A DNA stretch of 64,000 nucleotides from Erythrocercus mccallii (taxonomy: Eukaryota > Chordata > Aves > Passeriformes > Dicruridae), in the NCBI GenBank assembly GCA_013397435.1, contig VZRG01001669.1, positions 32,718 through 96,717 of the forward strand. The letters are read 5' to 3'. Shown here in pieces: positions 53,789 to 64,000 of this stretch; positions within the stretch are counted from its first letter, which is position 1; the number at the start of each line of letters is the position of its first letter. The notes under the pieces were generated by a model. It was not told the origin of the DNA, did not search any database, and worked only from the letters and a program-made list of their open reading frames with translations. A program made the translations under genes and the position numbers.

Positions 53789-54120
53789 TGTAAAAGGAAT
53801 GCTTGCCATTCTTTCTTGGTGGAATGTCCCAACAGTTCCTCTGAGAGTTAATCACAGCTTTTTAGTCAACCATTAAGTATGCAATGTGCTTATTATACAC
53901 TATAGAGTTGGGTAGGTTTAATTCATAGCAGTTACTGGGGATTTTTTCAGTTGGAGAAAAAAAAAAATGAATGATAGTGGAAAAGGGATGGAGTGTTACA
54001 CTCTGGGTGACGTGTCTGGGTTTGCTGAATGGAATACAAATATTTTGTGCCTAATAGCAGTTGACAAATCTCTCAATGGTGTCTAGTAAACATCAAGCCA
54101 GCCTCGTAAAAAAATAATTA

Positions 54121-54168
54121 ATGAAACAACCTTTTTCCTTTTGTTTCTGTTCTCAAAAGTTGTTTCAT
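54121..54168 (+). other. 3' UTR stem-loop 1
   Basis: ATGAAACAAC (54121-54130) and GTTGTTTCAT (54159-54168) are perfect reverse complements. Four further A-T pairs follow after a one-base bulge at 54131 (54132-54135 with 54155-54158), leaving a loop of about 19 nt. It ends four bases before a second stem-loop. Confidence 0.7.
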
Positions 54169-54172
54169 GTAA

Positions 54173-54238
54173 ACAAACACCTGTAAGATCTTCTCTCTAT
54201 AAAGCACAACACTACAAAAAGATCTTACAGTTTTTTGT
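54173..54238 (+). other. 3' UTR stem-loop 2
   Basis: A perfect 12-bp inverted repeat, CTGTAAGATCTT (54181-54192) and AAGATCTTACAG (54219-54230), extends outward to 20-nt arms (54173-54192 and 54219-54238). The arms pair at 18 of 20 positions around a 26-nt loop. Size and pairing are pre-miRNA-like, but I recognise no known miRNA. It might instead be an RNA-binding-protein or stability element of the SPRED2 message. Confidence 0.75.
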
Positions 54239-54256
54239 CCGGTCTTGAAGTGCCCC

Positions 54257-54266
54257 TATTTATTTA
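54257..54266 (+). promoter_or_regulatory. AU-rich element (UAUUUAUUUA)
   Basis: Overlapping AUUUA pentamers form a UAUUUAUUU-type core in the 3' UTR, just downstream of the two stem-loops. Such elements commonly mediate mRNA decay. Function here is inferred only from the motif. Confidence 0.45.
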
Positions 54267-54306
54267 AGTAAAGTAGACATACTCCAAGCCTTTCTGTATG
54301 TCTGAA

Positions 54307-54312
54307 AATAAA
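54307..54312 (+). terminator. Candidate poly(A) signal AATAAA
   Basis: A canonical hexamer (GAAAATAAAAG) followed by A-rich and then T-rich sequence. It is a plausible alternative end that would retain both stem-loops and the AU-rich element. Confidence 0.45.
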
Positions 54313-54625
54313 AGTTATTAAAAAAAAAAGCCCCTCTTTTTTATTTTTTTTTCTTTCCCTTCTCCTTCCTCCCTCTTCTCTTGGGTTTTTTGTAATACTT
54401 GTAGATTTCGCTGCATACGTTATTTGGTTCGTGATGGCAGTGGTGTAAGGGCACAAGGATAGAAATGGGTGGTTTTTTGTAAATATTTCTCCTTAATTTC
54501 CACACTGCTGCTGAACAGTGTGTAGCATTCTCCCAGTCAGCTTTGCAATACTGACATCAATCATTTGAGAGAAATTATTCAGATTTTATTTTTGTATCTG
54601 TGGTAACAAAAACATTAACCAATTT

Positions 54626-54688
54626 TTTTTTTCCTGTTGTGGAAAGGTTTTGGTTTTTTGGTTTGTTTTTTTTTTGTTTTTTTTTTCC
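54626..54688. repeat. T/G-rich low-complexity tract
   Basis: Long T runs interrupted by GG and G (GTTTTGGTTTTTTGG and similar) lie in the 3' UTR. It is probably length-variable, and could act as a U/GU-rich downstream element for cleavage. Confidence 0.8.
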
Positions 54689-54916
54689 AAGCTATTGCTC
54701 ACGTTAACAAATTAAAGTGCCTGAAGCCTCATCATTATGTATCTATATACTAAAAGTTAAAACCCTGTTGTATTGATTTTTATAAGCCTTTTTACCTCTG
54801 TGTAAAAAAAAAATATATATACAAGTGTATGATGTACATTTTAGTTCTTAACTTCTTTTTTTATTGTTTCTAATATGTATGATCAGTGTAGCTATTGCTT
54901 TAAAATGTACCATGTA

Positions 54917-54928
54917 AATACAAATACA
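54917..54928 (+). terminator. Candidate distal poly(A) signal (tandem AATACA variants)
   Basis: Two overlapping-context AATACA hexamers (54917-54922 and 54923-54928), a known weak variant, are followed within about 20-30 bases by GTTTGTTGT repeats typical of a GU-rich downstream element. ATTAAA at 54711-54716 is an alternative. I take this as the likely longest mRNA end. Confidence 0.45.
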
Positions 54929-54943
54929 TCATATCAAAATGAT

Positions 54944-55027
54944 GCCGTTTGTTGTCAAAGTTGTGCCGTTTGTTGTCGAAATTGGGCCGTTTATTGTCGA
55001 AATTGGGCCGTTTATTGTTGAGGTGGC
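54944..55027. repeat. 21-bp minisatellite, four copies
   Basis: Units start at 54944, 54965, 54986 and 55007 with exact 21-bp spacing and a core GCCGTTTGTTGTCGAAATTG. The third and fourth units have GTTTATTG in place of GTTTGTTG, and the last is degenerate at its end. Each unit carries one or two CpGs. Because the period is divisible by three, both strands show a seven-residue peptide repeat, which I consider accidental. Confidence 0.93.
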
Positions 55028-55580
55028 TGGGGCGTGAGGGGGAAACAAAACGAGGGCGTCTCCAGACCTGGGGGTTTCTAAGGAAAAAAATTGCTTTATT
55101 TTACGGTTTTGGCTTGCAAAAGCTGCTAAGCCTTGAGCACAGGCCATTCTCATCCAGGCACAGAAGGGAGGATGAGGACAGGTGGGTTTTTTCAGGTGGT
55201 TTTTAGGTGTTTTTTAGGTGATTTGGCAGGAGGACGCGGCCTGGTGGCCCCAGTAGGCCCTGGCGGCCATGGCAGCGGCCAAGGCTCCCTCCTGCTCTCC
55301 GTGCTCTTCTCCCCTGAGGCCTCACCCCACACACACAGAGCTTTGGGCCGAGTTAGAGATAAAATAATAACCGTAGCTGCAGGGCTGTTGTTATTTTACT
55401 TCGTTTCATCTCAGCAGGGCCCTGAGGAGCAGGGAAAGGCCTCAGATGTGGCTGCCGAGGAGCAAGGGTCGGTCCCGGCCGCTGAGGGCACGCGGAGCCG
55501 TGAGGGGAAGGAGAGAAGCCTGAGGTACCTGGCACTGCCATCCCTGCTAGGAGAGGTTTAGCACCGAAAGATGCTAAGGT
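55019..55580. promoter_or_regulatory. CpG-rich patch downstream of SPRED2
   Basis: GC-rich sequence with many CpGs (clusters around 55235-55285 and 55466-55503) contrasts with the AT-rich flanks. Candidates are a small CpG island with promoter activity, or part of an unrecognised retroelement. Open frames through it (for example 55133-55561) have no family similarity that I can see. Confidence 0.3.
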
Positions 55581-58500
55581 TTTTTAAATGGAAATCAGGC
55601 TGCCACCAATCAATGGGGAAAACCAGGGAGAAACCAGTGAGTGTATCTGAATTTTTATATTTCCAATGGCTTGGTCAGGCCACTACCGACCACATCTGCA
55701 GAGCCCAGGTTTATTTCTCCACAGGTAAGTGATAACCAAGCTGTTGCTCCTTTTTTATGTGCTGCTGAACAACAAAGCTGCCTCAAGCAGTATGTAAGAG
55801 CAGAAGCAATTTTTATTCATTTGTATTCGTTTACATATTCCTGGAAACATGGTGTGCTCACATAAACAAAGATTTCTGTGTACGTTTGTTATACAATAAT
55901 GGTATGTAGATGTTAGGTGTTTTTTAAAAAGACTTGCAGCCCTCATGAGAAATGCTCGCTGTGGGTCAGGTGCTGCCTTCAGGGCTCTCTGCACACAAAA
56001 TCATTCACTTTGTGTTGGTGTTTGGCTCCATCCACAGCAAAGCTGCAAAGTCTTCCTCGCAGTCCATCACACTCTCTTAACTAAAGAACTCCAAGCCTAT
56101 TCTCTGGCCATTTGGATTTAGCTCATCCCAAAAAATGCCTGGCTAAACCATGTTTCTTGCAGCCTGCAATGTCCTTTTGCTTTCAGCCATGAATCAAAGG
56201 TGTTGCTTATGCCTGGACATTTCTGAACTGAACCAGAAAATGTTATATTTGGGCACTGAATCTGTGGAAAATGCAAGTGTCATCAAGACAGGAGGCACCA
56301 TGAACATCAACCAGCTTGCTGCAGCATAATTTACTCATCTGTCTGGGACAGGTACTTTCCTCTTGGTAGGATGCAATCAGAGACTGAAATTGGAGACGAC
56401 ACAGGTACTGTAAGTTTGCAACCATATGAAACCATATGTTGAATATTTTATGGTTTTTTAAAAAAATCTAGTTCACTAGTAAATGTAATGCAAAATACAT
56501 TTTAGAATAACGTCCTCACCCAGGCTGAGTTTTAGGACCTGACAAATGCAGCTTGGCATTTTCTAGCAGAGACTTGACACCAAATGTGCAGCTACCATTG
56601 CCTGGCTCAGAGTGGCTCTCCAGGTGTCTCTTTTCCCTACTTAAGCAGCAGCTCTGCTGACCTGGTTCACACCCGGGCTTTTCCCGTGCGGAGGCATCCT
56701 TGGCTCCAGACAAACAATTCCACTTGTGAATTGGTCTCCTTGTAGCCTGTGAAACTAAAGAGTCAGAGGCTAAGTAGAGGATTTTCTTGACTGCTGCCTC
56801 AGGAAGCCTGCAAAAGCTAAGAAGCCTCTCCTCACAGAAGCAGCATCAGGTCAGGAATGGCACAGTGAGGGGAGGGCAGCTGCAAGGGGTAACCAGTGTT
56901 GTCCCTGCAGCTCTGTTCTTCTCCAAGGGACCAAGGTAAGGAGCATTTCTCAGGAATGGAGCTGCCTGGTGTTTCCTTCAGGGGCAGGATGGATGAGAGG
57001 AGTTCACCTGACCTCCTTTAATCACTGGGTGGGAAGTTTTTCTCATGTTGCTTGGAATAGGTTGTAATTTAAATGGGCAAAACAGATTTACCCCTGCTGT
57101 GAAAACAAGTGCAAGAGTTTGAATGACTTCCATAAAGTCATATGGGGGTTTTGTGACACACTCTGGCCTGGAGTACCCTGAGCACAAGTTCAGCACCATC
57201 TTCATCCAAAGGTCATTTCTGGAGATTAATTGGGAAGTTTGGGCTTTTGTTGGGAGCCTCACTGCATAGAGCACAAACCAAGCTGCCTGCAAGGGGTGTT
57301 AAATCTCCTTTCTCTGCTAATTCCACTTAAAAATGCAAACTTGAAACAAATGGTACCGTTGCATGTGTTCTCAGTACTTATCGCAGACAGAACTTGCCTT
57401 CTTGTAATGAAAGAAATGCAGTCTTTTTCTGTGAGAGCAGCAAGGAGATGCTTTCCTTCCTTCAGCACATGATGTTAGTTGAGTTAACATCCTCCTAACA
57501 CCTTGTCCTTTTCCAGGATGTATTTAGGCAATTAAATTCCTTAGAATCTTGATGACATACGTGGAAATAAATAGAAAAATGTTTGGCTTCCACCCAGAGA
57601 CAAGATATTTAAATGGTGGAAAGTATGTGTGTATTTATGGGGTCATATACTTAGATCCCCACAAATATTTTTAGTTGCTTTCCTTCAGTAATGCACAACC
57701 ATCCCATGCCATTCATCTCATTCCCTGCTTGTAAATTCATTTAGGAAGAGTTGACAGACTTTGGTTTGGCTTCTCTTAGATTCCAAGGCTGCTGTTTATC
57801 ATCACATGAGGCAGGATCTGGGTGCTTGTAAAGGTTTGTGAGGACTGTAACACATCCCATCTCTCTGCATGATCCATCACAGCTCCGAGGTGGCAAGGGA
57901 AGCACAAAGTGATTTTCAGACTTAATGTGATTCATGTAATCACCTGAGGAGTCACTGATGTTAGGAGTTCCTAAGTATCATTGCCTCGGGGAGCGAGAAT
58001 TAATGCATATTTCGGGATGGATAAAGACACTGCCAAGTCATACACAGCCTTAAACTTAATTCTTATCTAGATTACTTAATTATTATCAATTATATAGAAA
58101 ATGTCACATGGACTGGCATTCCTTTGTTTGCATTTTCTGAGCTTATGTCACGGTGAGTTACTGAATTGGCCAACGTCTGTTTTAACTGACAGGACTACTG
58201 TCAGGCTTGCTGCTTTGAGCAAGCACTTTGCTGATTTTCACACTCCTAATTTCCTCACTTCAGTGTTGTGCCAGTGTTATCTCATTAACTGATAGAGCTC
58301 TTGATGTGACATTTCAGTTGTAAAAAAGAGCAGGGATAGGAACTTGTCAATACAGTGAGACCTTTGAAGTATCAAGTCTGATATGTTTCCAAATGTACCC
58401 TATCTTCAAATCTGAGATTTCCAGTGTGCAGATTACACTTAGCTCCGACCTCATTCAGAAACCAAGAGCTCAGACACTTCTAAAGTTTGAAGCACTATCA

Positions 58501-60094
58501 TCCTTGTGCCCCAGAGAGTAATTTCCAAGTTTAAAAGCCCAATTCCAGAGCAAGTGAACACAAGTGATTTCACTTTAAAAGTGCTTACTCTTTACAACTT
58601 CCTGAGAACAATGATAAAAGCCAGGTTACAAAGTATAACTTTCAACCACATTTTGCAAAAGTGCTGCCCACAACTTACAGCAGAGAGTATTTTGGTGTGG
58701 GCAGCCAAAAGCAGTAGTATTCTGCTGGTTTTTTTCAGGAGTCTGAACAGAAAACTCTGAACAGCTAATACAAAAAAGGAAATAGAAGTTAGGACTGAAT
58801 GCAGATGCAGGAAATGTGGTTCTTCCTAGATATGAAACATAAAAAGAAATACAATCTTTTTTTATTTTCTTTTGAGGGATACCTAAAAGGAAACTTCCAT
58901 TGTCACAGTAATGTATGAGCATGGGGACTGATGTCCAGCTTGAACATCAGTCCAGTTTTTCCACGTATTCCTGCAAGGAAGGGCACATGGTCAGTGCCTC
59001 TAAGAGGAGCGTTCAGACCCATCCAGGCTGTCAAACTGGAAATGTGTATATAAATATGTATATACATATCCTTTTGGAACAGAAATCCAAAATTACCCAC
59101 ATGATCTAAAGGCTTAAGTGATAGCTACCCTTTAAATAACTAAATAAACAGGTAAAACTCCAGCTGTATGGCTGACCCTGGTGGCTTGGCAACACTGAAT
59201 GGTATTTTCTGTGCAGTGGCCCCAAGTTTTGGGGATTGCTGCAGGATTTCTCTGTTCACTTAGTGAATAGATCTCAGTGAACATCCTCATCTAAAACAAA
59301 ACCCCAGAACCTTAGTAAGTGGTTGAGCCAGCCACAGAAATGAGAAGGCTTCCAAATAGAGAGCAACATAGCAATAGGATGAAGCAGAGAGATGCATTCT
59401 GCTCAGAGGAGTTTTCTGCTTTGCTGTGGGTTGAGGGTCATGTGCTGGATGATCAGTGATGCTGTTTCTCTGGGGCCATTGACTGGGCTCTGGGGAAACC
59501 GTGGGCATTTTGGCAAGGAGGAAAGCCTGTGCTTTCATTCATCTGCCTGAAACGGAGGAGTTTGTGGCAAGCCATTTGGCCAGAGCAAGGCAGCCTTCGC
59601 AACAGTGCCAGTTCCACAGTTTAAATACAGTTTCTGCCACAAGGCTGAGACATAGTTGTACTTCCACATGTGGCCAGAAATGCCACAGGCCTGGAGCAGG
59701 CTGCAGGGTGAGCAGAGTCCTCACATTTACCCCTGTCTTTGCAGAGAGATCTTTGCAGAGGGATTTGAAGGGCTGCAATGTGTCAGAGAGGTAGCAAAAA
59801 TACCACATACGTTTAATTTCAAAACTCTAGCAGCCATCACCAGTGCAATGCTATTTGGTGCATTTGTGCTTCTCTAGACTTTGAATAAATGGATTCCTTC
59901 CAGCAACAGGTAGGAGACAACTGGAGACTGTTCTCCAGTTCCCTGAGGTAAAATCCTAAATCCACTTAAATCAGTGGCAAAAGACCCTTACACTAAAGTG
60001 AAACCAGGATTTCTCTCCTGGGATTTGAAGGGTTTGGATGCCAGTATCTTAAGGTTTGGCAGCTCTCTGAGGTGAACTTCCCATGCTCTTCTTG
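55581..60094. other. Intergenic sequence, no gene recognised
   Basis: No coding exon, RNA gene or clear transposon was recognised. There are only short chance frames, minor A/T runs and one small inverted repeat (58925-58953). In other vertebrates ACTR2 lies tail-to-tail beyond SPRED2; I did not see recognisable ACTR2 exons here. Confidence 0.6.
58925..58953. repeat. 10-bp perfect inverted repeat with 9-nt loop
   Basis: GGACTGATGT (58925-58934) and ACATCAGTCC (58944-58953) are exact reverse complements around CCAGCTTGA. The stem does not extend beyond ten pairs. It is too short for a typical pre-miRNA and lies in no recognised transcript. Confidence 0.8.
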
Positions 60095-60430
60095 TTCAGC
60101 CTGGAGGAGACTGAGAGGAGACCTCACTGCAGTTAAAATTTGCTTGGGGGAAAGAGGAGGGGCAGGCACTGATGTCTTCTCTCAGTGACCAGTGACAGGA
60201 CCCAGAGGAAACAGCCTGAAGCTGTGTCAGGGGAGGTTTAGGTTGGATATTAAGAAAAGTTTCTTCAGATAATCAGGGTGATTTGGCACTGGAACAGGCT
60301 CCTCAGGAAAGTGATCACAGCAGCAAGACTGACAGAGGTCAAGAAGCATTTGGACAAGACTCTGGGGCACGTGGTGTGATTGTTGGGGTATCCTGTGCCA
60401 GGTGATCCCTGTGGGTCCCTTCCATCACTC
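60095..60430 (+). mobile_element. CR1 LINE fragment, 3' region, forward orientation
   Basis: This shows diverged CR1 3' hallmarks in order: TCAGCCTGGAGGAGACTGAG, CAGTGACAGGACCCAGAGGA, GGGGAGGTTTAGGTTGGATA directly followed by TTAAGAAAAGTTTCTTCA, TGGCACTGGAACAGGCTCCT, and the terminal GTGATCCCTGTGGGTCCCTT-like segment. There is no open frame, and the terminal 8-bp repeats are not evident. It is oriented opposite to the intron 1 copy. Confidence 0.88.
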
Positions 60431-63400
60431 TCCTTCCCCCATCCTCCTCAGAGACACTGGCTGCAATGACAGTCTACATCCATAAAAGGGGAATTCTTAT
60501 ACTACACATTGCATCAACTCCCCAATTCTGTCTTAAAAGGGCTCTTTGAAATGGGAGCCACTTTCTGCTCCTGCAAAGGAGCAAGTGTCCTAGTGACCGC
60601 TGAGGGTTTTGTGGGACCCTGGGATCACTGATTTTAAACTTAGCACCTTAGCTTGTCACCTGGTTTTTTTCCTGTGCTCAATTACCTGGATGTTTTATTT
60701 AGCTGGACCTTCACAAAAGAAATGTAGATAGGAGGAGTAAACAGTTTTGACTTTAAGAGTGACAAATTGGCAGGGAGGTTCCCCTCACCACCTTTCACTC
60801 ATTTTTGACAGCTTGCAGGGTTTCCAGATGGCAGCAATTATTTCTGATATAAGATTGAAAATCCCAATCAAAGATTTTTTTTAAAAAAGGCTGAAAGGAT
60901 GCCTGTATACTAACATTCATGACCAAAAGGTCCTGCTACAAAGAAACACCTCTGAAAGGACTGTGTTTTCAAACCCACTCACATACATAACATTTTAAGA
61001 GCTGTCACCATCAGAACACTTTTTACAGCCAGTTCCTGAAGGAAGTGGTTGTAAAGATGTGGCATGAAGAGCAGCAAATCCAGGTGCAGAGCAGAGAGCT
61101 TTTGAACTTAGAGCAAATGCGTGATACTTTTTTCTAACCAGAACAACTGCTGTTTGTGACCGTCTGAACTTTGAGCTACAAGAAAATGTCTTTGGGGTTC
61201 ATCAGGCTGATATCCTGTCTCTAACCACAGCCTGTACCAGATACTTCAAAGGGAAAGAATACAAGAAACTCTGTATTGGAATCATCTGCTAGCAGAGGAA
61301 ATTTCTTCCCAACATCAGACAATTTGTCATTGATTTATCCCCTCAAACAGAAAAGTTTATGTGCCTCTTAAAAAAAAATCCAGTTGAATGTAACAGTGAT
61401 GTGAGTTTATTCATTAACCCTAACAAATTTTTATTTGAAATATATTTGGTTTCTCTAAAACAACAAGTCTTCTACCATTTTCTCCAGTGGTTTTCCTAGT
61501 GCTGAAATTACAGTTTGAGGTTTTTTTCCAGCCACTTTTTTATAGAGATTGCCCTTGAAATGTGACAGTGTTCAGGAGCTGTGGCCCTATGGCAGCTATT
61601 TTGCAAATGACTGTCTCCTCCTCCAAATCCTTCTCCTGGCAAGAGATTTAATCCTCTTTTATGGATCCTATTACCATCATTTCCTTATTATTGGGATGAT
61701 ACTGTGTTATTGTTGTAGAGCTTCTCTGGAGCCTCCTGTATGTCAAAGACCCAAAACAGATTGAGGGTAGGAGGCAGGTAGTGAGAACACAGCAATTTAT
61801 TGGTTTGTTTGTTTGTCAGATTGCTGACGTTGAGCTGGATTTATAATATTTGTTTTCTAGAACTCAGATACTTTCCAAAGCAGCTGTGCTGTAGCTGTGA
61901 ATGTTAACTAGGATGAATCTGACAGGAAGGTGTAAAGTCTGTATTTAGGCTCAATGGGCTTTGCTCTGAGAGGTGTTGAATGGCTTTATTTTTTTCTGAA
62001 ACCCATGAGCTGGTAGGTGTAAAACATTGGCCCCACTGAGGACAATGGCAAACTTCCCACTGACTTTAGTAAAGCTTAATCACCCCCAAAACACAGGGTT
62101 AGGACACTAATTATTGGCACCTATTTTTGTAAGAGGCTGGCTAATGCACAGAAGAATACCAGAATGCCTCTGTGAGTTTTATTTCTTTGTGCAAAGGTCT
62201 GTGCATTTTCCCAAAACCTATAATGAAATAGAGGAAAATTCTGCAGCCTAAGTTGTCATCACAATCCGTTTAAGGGTCATTTATTTGGTTTTAGTCACAA
62301 AAAACACAAAGACCTGCTTTGCTTAACACAAGGCCTGGCCAGTTGAACAGTTCAGCCAAATAATAGAAACTCGGTGGTTCTGCTGCAGAAATTCACTGGT
62401 TGATGTTTGGATCCTAATGAGAGACTTCTAATTTGGCTGTTCAGTGAATTTTAATTGCTTCAACATGAAGTACAGATGAGCAGCATCTCCAGAAACCAGA
62501 CCACAGATCACTGAAAATAGTAGGTACAGAGCTCTCTAAGATGTGGGTCCTAAGGCTCTGCGCCTCATTGAATTTAATTACAGCTTGGAGTAAAAAGACA
62601 CACACAAATTCATCTTTGGCTTGGTTTCATACAGATTTGTATTTGCACCATTAATCTTCTGCTTGTCTTGTCCATTGCTCCAGTAATGCTTCTTGAGCCA
62701 CGCATCCAGGGAAAACCAAACCGTGGTCTCACAGACATTAATTTCCTACAGGCTTCATAAAAACAGGCAGCTGTGTAAAACAGAGAGCTCTTAGTGCTCT
62801 TGCTGAGCTCATCCCTGATTAGACACTGGGCAAACAGTGTGGGAAAACCCTTGTCACCAGTGCCTTACCTGTGGATAAACTCAGCTGGCAGTCATGCCCT
62901 GCTGGACACTAACCAGCCACAAGAGCAGCTTTGCTTTCACACCATACCTCTCACTTACACAGCCAGCTGTGCTCAGACACATCCTTTAGAAACCAAGCCC
63001 TGTTTATTTCATCACTTGTGGAATACTTGTTTTAACATACACCAGTGATATCTAGGAGGGAAGTGACATGTTTTCCCCATCGTGGCAAAGAAATCTGTCA
63101 AGTAATGCCCTGGGTTTTTTCAGTCTGACTCTAGCTGCTAGAGGGTCTGCTTCACAATTTGTTAATTTAGCTGCGAGTGTTGGCTGCATCTTTGAAGGAC
63201 TGTAGGTGGATGATTTTTTTGTTGTTGTCAGATTGAAGTCTGCTTTCACCTTTTTTTACTACTTTCTTGTGCATCAATATAAGTATTTTTCCATCTAAAT
63301 TATTGTAGCTGGAAAGCCAGTGATTCCAAGAGATTTCTGTGGGCTTCTGCTTGCACGATGAGAGAGATTCCTGTGCTCCAAAAGGCTTAAAATGTCTGAG

Positions 63401-64000
63401 TCTTGCTAATAATAACAACCCAAAAGAGAATAGTCCAGCAGACTGTATGTAGGCCAGACTTAATCAATTAATACACTGAGATAATGACATACCAGCCTAT
63501 GGAGCCTTCTAAATATAATCATGTGTGAAGAAGGCCACTGGCTACAGGATGGCTTCGCAAGTTAAATAGCACAGAACTGCCAATATTTAGATCTGGGATT
63601 TCCAGGAGGCCACACAGAGACAGAGAGCAACAGCGACTTCTGAAGAAATGTGCGTCTTTCCACGCTAATATCTCTACTGAAACCACAGGCTCAGGGGATA
63701 CTGAAATCAGAAATTTATTTCCTCTGCCATCCTTTATGGCTGGTGGTTGCAAACTGATACCTGTTGGAGTTGCTCAGCCAATGGGGTTGTTCCCACGTAC
63801 ATCACTGCAGAGCACACAGAAACTTTGCTTGCCCTGAAAGTTTCGGTCGTGTGCGCCGCCGTATTGTTCGAGCTCATGTGAGCTGAAGTTTGCATAGCAG
63901 CTCCTAAAAAAAGTGGGCCTCAAAATGTCAAAGGGAGCCCCCTTTCATGTAAAAGATGAAAGCCACATTGTCTTGGCTGAATTCCAGCATCTATGCTTGT
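60431..64000. other. Intergenic sequence, no gene recognised
   Basis: No gene, RNA or clear repeat was seen. The last about 230 bases (63770-64000) contain a CCAAT box, several CpGs (63844-63872) and even, low-repeat sequence that may be a conserved non-coding element. Confidence 0.55.

Larger units (their letters stand above)
52101..54945 (+). other. SPRED2: SPRED2 3' UTR
   Basis: This is AT-rich, non-coding sequence downstream of the TGA. It has long T and A runs (53421-53460, 53551-53571, 53755-53766, 54329-54353, 54626-54688), several AATAAA hexamers, an AU-rich element and two stem-loops. The end is placed near 54940 because the sequence changes there to a CpG-bearing tandem repeat, and because AATACA variants at 54917 and 54923 are followed by GT-rich sequence. 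The exact end needs transcript data. Confidence 0.75.

Noticed and set aside
54929..55206. Seven-residue peptide repeat frames on both strands
   Set aside because: They arise from the 21-bp tandem repeat, whose period is divisible by three. There is no sign of coding selection.
1..64000. CRISPR arrays, operons, ribosome-binding sites, phage or plasmid features
   Set aside because: The spliced vertebrate gene and CR1 elements show this is animal nuclear DNA, and no regularly spaced repeats of CRISPR type are present.

Overview
The window is vertebrate nuclear DNA, most probably from a bird. It carries a spliced, intron-rich gene and two chicken-repeat-1 (CR1) LINE fragments of avian/reptilian type. 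The only gene I can support is SPRED2 (Sprouty-related, EVH1 domain-containing 2), on the + strand. Nearly all the other open reading frames are short, unspliced and unlike any family I recognise, so I treat them as chance frames.

Layout: 1-27355 is the downstream part of SPRED2 intron 1; coding exon 1, which should hold about eight residues, lies upstream of the window. Five coding exons follow: 27356-27533, 28870-29038, 31802-31866, 50886-51035 and 51447-52100. All have GT/AG borders and compatible phases. They encode residues 9 to 413 of a protein of about 413 residues: the EVH1 domain (exons 2-3), the linker and KIT-binding region (exons 4-6), and a cysteine-rich Sprouty domain ending in TGA at 52098-52100. 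A U-rich 3' UTR of about 2.8 kb runs to roughly 54940. It holds several candidate poly(A) signals and two adjacent inverted repeats (54121-54168 and 54173-54238). From about 54945 to 64000 the sequence looks intergenic: a four-copy 21-bp tandem repeat, a CpG-rich patch, a CR1 fragment and otherwise unremarkable sequence.

The most consequential oddity is in intron 4. A 1995-bp block (37098-39092) is repeated directly at 39094-41088 with eight substitutions and no indels that I found, and exactly one N lies at the junction. This looks like a false haplotype duplication at a contig join rather than biology. If so, intron 4 is about 17.0 kb, not 19.0 kb.

I found no clearly new biological system. 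The best leads for real biology are the paired 3' UTR hairpins, the CpG cluster abutting exon 2 (possible alternative promoter), the 21-bp repeat placed where the poly(A) downstream element should be, and a short exon-like reading frame at 4151-4273. Residue numbers assume that exon 1 contributes 26 coding bases, as in other vertebrate SPRED2 genes recalled from memory.
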